Positions 62,286-64,000 of a stretch of 64,000 bases of DNA are shown here, piece after piece. The notes beneath the pieces were generated by a model. The model searched no databases, was not told the origin of the DNA, and saw only the letters and a program-made list of their open reading frames with translations. Position numbers and translations under genes: made by a program. Source of the DNA: Gracilaria domingensis (taxonomy: Eukaryota; Rhodophyta; Florideophyceae; Gracilariales; Gracilariaceae); contig VCMS01000219.1 in assembly GCA_022539475.1 (NCBI GenBank), positions 1 through 64,000 of the forward strand, written 5' to 3'. How positions within the stretch are numbered: the stretch's first letter is position 1; each line of letters starts with the position of its first letter.

Positions 62286-64000
62286 ATGGAAGGAAGCAAT
62301 TCCAAACAAGTGTGCGTCGAGGTCTTAAAGGCTCTTGAGAGAGCAATTCGATGTTCTCAGTATTTTCCCAGAAGAGATGAGTTGCAGTTGATTCGAGTGA
62401 CGTCTCCTGGTTTGAAGGAGAAAGGAAACGAGCTTACGAAGCAAGTTCTTTCTGAAATCAAATCTGTTGCATCTCGATATTCTGTCTCTGTTCCTTCTTC
62501 GGATTCGGATTCATGTTCGTCCCTATCATCAGGCTCTCTGTCTCTTCGGGACTCTATGTTTGATCAAACCGCCGAGACTACAGATGAAGCTCTTCAGCAT
62601 TTTAACATTGCTCTTGACAGGGCAAGAAAAATAAGCAATGCCGTAGTCCCACCTCAAGGAGCTCTTGGCCCAATGAAGTCCGCGCCAAGAGTAGGAATTG
62701 GTTATCTTGGTCGTACTCATGGCAACTCCTTGGACATTGAAAAACCACAGGTTCATTTCCCGGACTATCCCATCGACAATTCAGATGCTCCTTTTGTTGC
62801 ACCACATGCGAGAGATCATTGTAGCGACCCAAGCACTCCTTATGGGAACATGCCGAAGAAGTCCACTCAAAATGTTGAAACTTACTTGCAAGAGCTGTAC
62901 AAGAAGAACTCAAACCCCGATTTTGATCAGATACACCCGTACGATAATGAAATAGCCAGTGCGTTGCAAGAAATGTCAGCAAGGGAGTTCAAACTTGAAC
63001 AAGTAACAATGTACAAATCCATGCAGGCGACGCCATGTGCTTTCGTCTCTACGGAAGAGGAGCTTTTCAATATTGTTGAAAGGCTGAGGACTGCAAGTTG
63101 TATTGCCGTTGATCTTGAGAATCACAGTGCGAGGTCGTTCCAAGGATTCACATGTCTTATTCAAGTATCAACAAGAAATGAGGACTTCGTGATTGATGCG
63201 CTGCAGCTGAGAGGAAGCATACATAGAGCACTGGCTCCCATCTTCACCGACGACACAATAATCAAGGTTTTGCATGGCGCAGACAGAGATGTTCAATGGC
63301 TTGAGCGAGATTTTGGTATCTATATCGTGAATATGTTTGACACAGGACAGGCCGCCCGTCTTCTCAAGCTTCCTTCTGCCTCACTTGCGTTTCTGCTCTC
63401 TCATTTTTGCGATATCTCTGGGGCCAACAAGAAGAAGTTTCAGCTTGCAGACTGGCGCCAGCGGCCTCTTCCGAAGGAAATGTTTAAGTATGCCCGATCA
63501 GATACGCATTATCTCCTGTACGTTTTCGATCGTCTGCGCTGCGAGCTCTCAGAGAAGGGCTTATTGGAAAAGGCGTGGGAGCGATCGGCCGCTGTGTCGA
63601 GAAAACGACATAGAAAAGTTCGCTTTCAGCCAGGAATTGCGAAACATCTGGCTGCACGTCACTCTTTAGGACTTGACAAGCATCAGATTCGACTACTCGA
63701 AGAACTCTGTAAATGGAGGGATATGACAGCACGAGAAGAAGATGAGAGCTTACCGTACGTGGCTACGCTCAAAGTGATTTTCGGAATTGTTCGTGCCAGA
63801 GACAAGGCGAGAACTGTAGAAGGGCTCCTGAAGCATGGATTCCCTGGTGGAATTATCCCCCCTCTAGTTTATCAGAATGCTAAGAAGCTCACTGAACTCA
63901 TAGGAGATGCACTTGATGCTAGGCTTGAAGTTGCTGCTGAGGAAAAAGGCAATGCTGAGGATCATACAGAGGAGCATCCTGTTCGGGGGGAACATGATAA
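62286..64000 (+). CDS. RRP6: Nuclear exosome 3'-5' exoribonuclease RRP6/EXOSC10 (3' end outside window)
   Basis: Open from ATG 62286 to the window end without a stop (571 residues seen; full-length relatives are about 700-900). Order: a helical N-terminal PMC2NT-like region (residues ~10-115) that pairs with Rrp47/C1D in the family, a linker with KPQVHFPDYPIDNSDAPF (~155-175) typical of Rrp6, then the DEDD-Y exonuclease: Asp276 and Glu278 (VDLENH), Asp335 (HGADRDVQWLERDF), Tyr402 and Asp406 (YARSDTHYLLY). An HRDC domain begins about residue 465 (KHQIRLLEELCKWRDM). The enzyme trims 5.8S rRNA, sn/snoRNAs and surveillance targets in the nucleus. The start was chosen because it is the first ATG and gives the expected N-terminus. 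Confidence 0.94.
   Translation, partial: MEGSNSKQVCVEVLKALERAIRCSQYFPRRDELQLIRVTSPGLKEKGNELTKQVLSEIKSVASRYSVSVPSSDSDSCSSLSSGSLSLRDSMFDQTAETTDEALQHFNIALDRARKISNAVVPPQGALGPMKSAPRVGIGYLGRTHGNSLDIEKPQVHFPDYPIDNSDAPFVAPHARDHCSDPSTPYGNMPKKSTQNVETYLQELYKKNSNPDFDQIHPYDNEIASALQEMSAREFKLEQVTMYKSMQATPCAFVSTEEELFNIVERLRTASCIAVDLENHSARSFQGFTCLIQVSTRNEDFVIDALQLRGSIHRALAPIFTDDTIIKVLHGADRDVQWLERDFGIYIVNMFDTGQAARLLKLPSASLAFLLSHFCDISGANKKKFQLADWRQRPLPKEMFKYARSDTHYLLYVFDRLRCELSEKGLLEKAWERSAAVSRKRHRKVRFQPGIAKHLAARHSLGLDKHQIRLLEELCKWRDMTAREEDESLPYVATLKVIFGIVRARDKARTVEGLLKHGFPGGIIPPLVYQNAKKLTELIGDALDARLEVAAEEKGNAEDHTEEHPVRGEHD

Overview
The window looks like nuclear DNA of a eukaryotic alga, most likely a red alga. 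Evidence: spliceosomal introns with TACTAAC-like branch points, genes that are otherwise intron-poor, a Shewanella-like protein phosphatase, a protein resembling cyanobacterial ChuX/HutX heme proteins behind a plastid-type leader, and a large load of mixed transposons next to a compact gene island. The lineage call is inference.

The window falls into two halves. Bases 1 to about 44,900 are almost wholly transposon graveyard. From the left: (i) a decayed gene joining a beta-class DNA amino-methyltransferase to a SET domain (1-2172); (ii) a Plavaka-like (CMC) DNA transposon with a basic, coiled-coil-prone ORF on + (2722-5213) and a transposase on - (8541-5317) that faces it and is interrupted by one in-frame amber codon; (iii) a non-coding stretch with tandem repeats, hairpins and an array of intron-like modules (8.8-10 kb); (iv) a 160-173 bp satellite (12.66-13.21 kb); (v) a decayed PIF/Harbinger element with an accessory ORF (14.7-16.0 kb, +) and HARBI1-type transposase (20.3-19.2 kb, -); (vi) a Ty3/gypsy fossil (20.6-27.3 kb) split by about 3.8 kb of inserted DNA that carries a hAT-like transposase fossil and a tRNA-like SINE head; (vii) a second Ty3/gypsy fossil on - (34.8-29.65 kb); (viii) a pogo-like fragment (36.9-36.1 kb, -), a Ty1/copia fossil (41.5-37.0 kb, -), another pogo-like fragment (41.7-42.1 kb, +) and a minisatellite of splice-site-like units (42.6-43.0 kb). 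Two MITE families are scattered through (vi)-(viii): family A, three copies with 3-bp target duplications, and family B, two copies with a 12-bp terminal inverted repeat.

Bases about 44,960 to 64,000 form a gene island with intact ORFs: monoacylglycerol-lipase-like hydrolase (-), secreted Cys-rich/coiled-coil protein (+), Shewanella-like phosphatase (+), plastid ChuX/HutX-like protein (-), DNA polymerase zeta catalytic subunit REV3 (+, two introns resolvable from the sequence), NOL12/Rrp17-like nucleolar protein (-), an unusual aquaporin (-), and the nuclear-exosome nuclease RRP6 (+, cut off by the window end). Neighbouring genes are mostly convergent or divergent. They share no pathway, except that NOL12/Rrp17 and RRP6 both process rRNA. 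Their spacers hold striking palindromes, including three perfect 18-21 bp palindromes in 91 bp and a recurring GTACC-N3-GGTAC dyad.

My best candidates for something undescribed are the methyltransferase-SET fusion at the left edge, the intron-like module array with small-RNA-like hairpins at 9.1-9.9 kb, and the palindrome/dyad system in the gene-island spacers.
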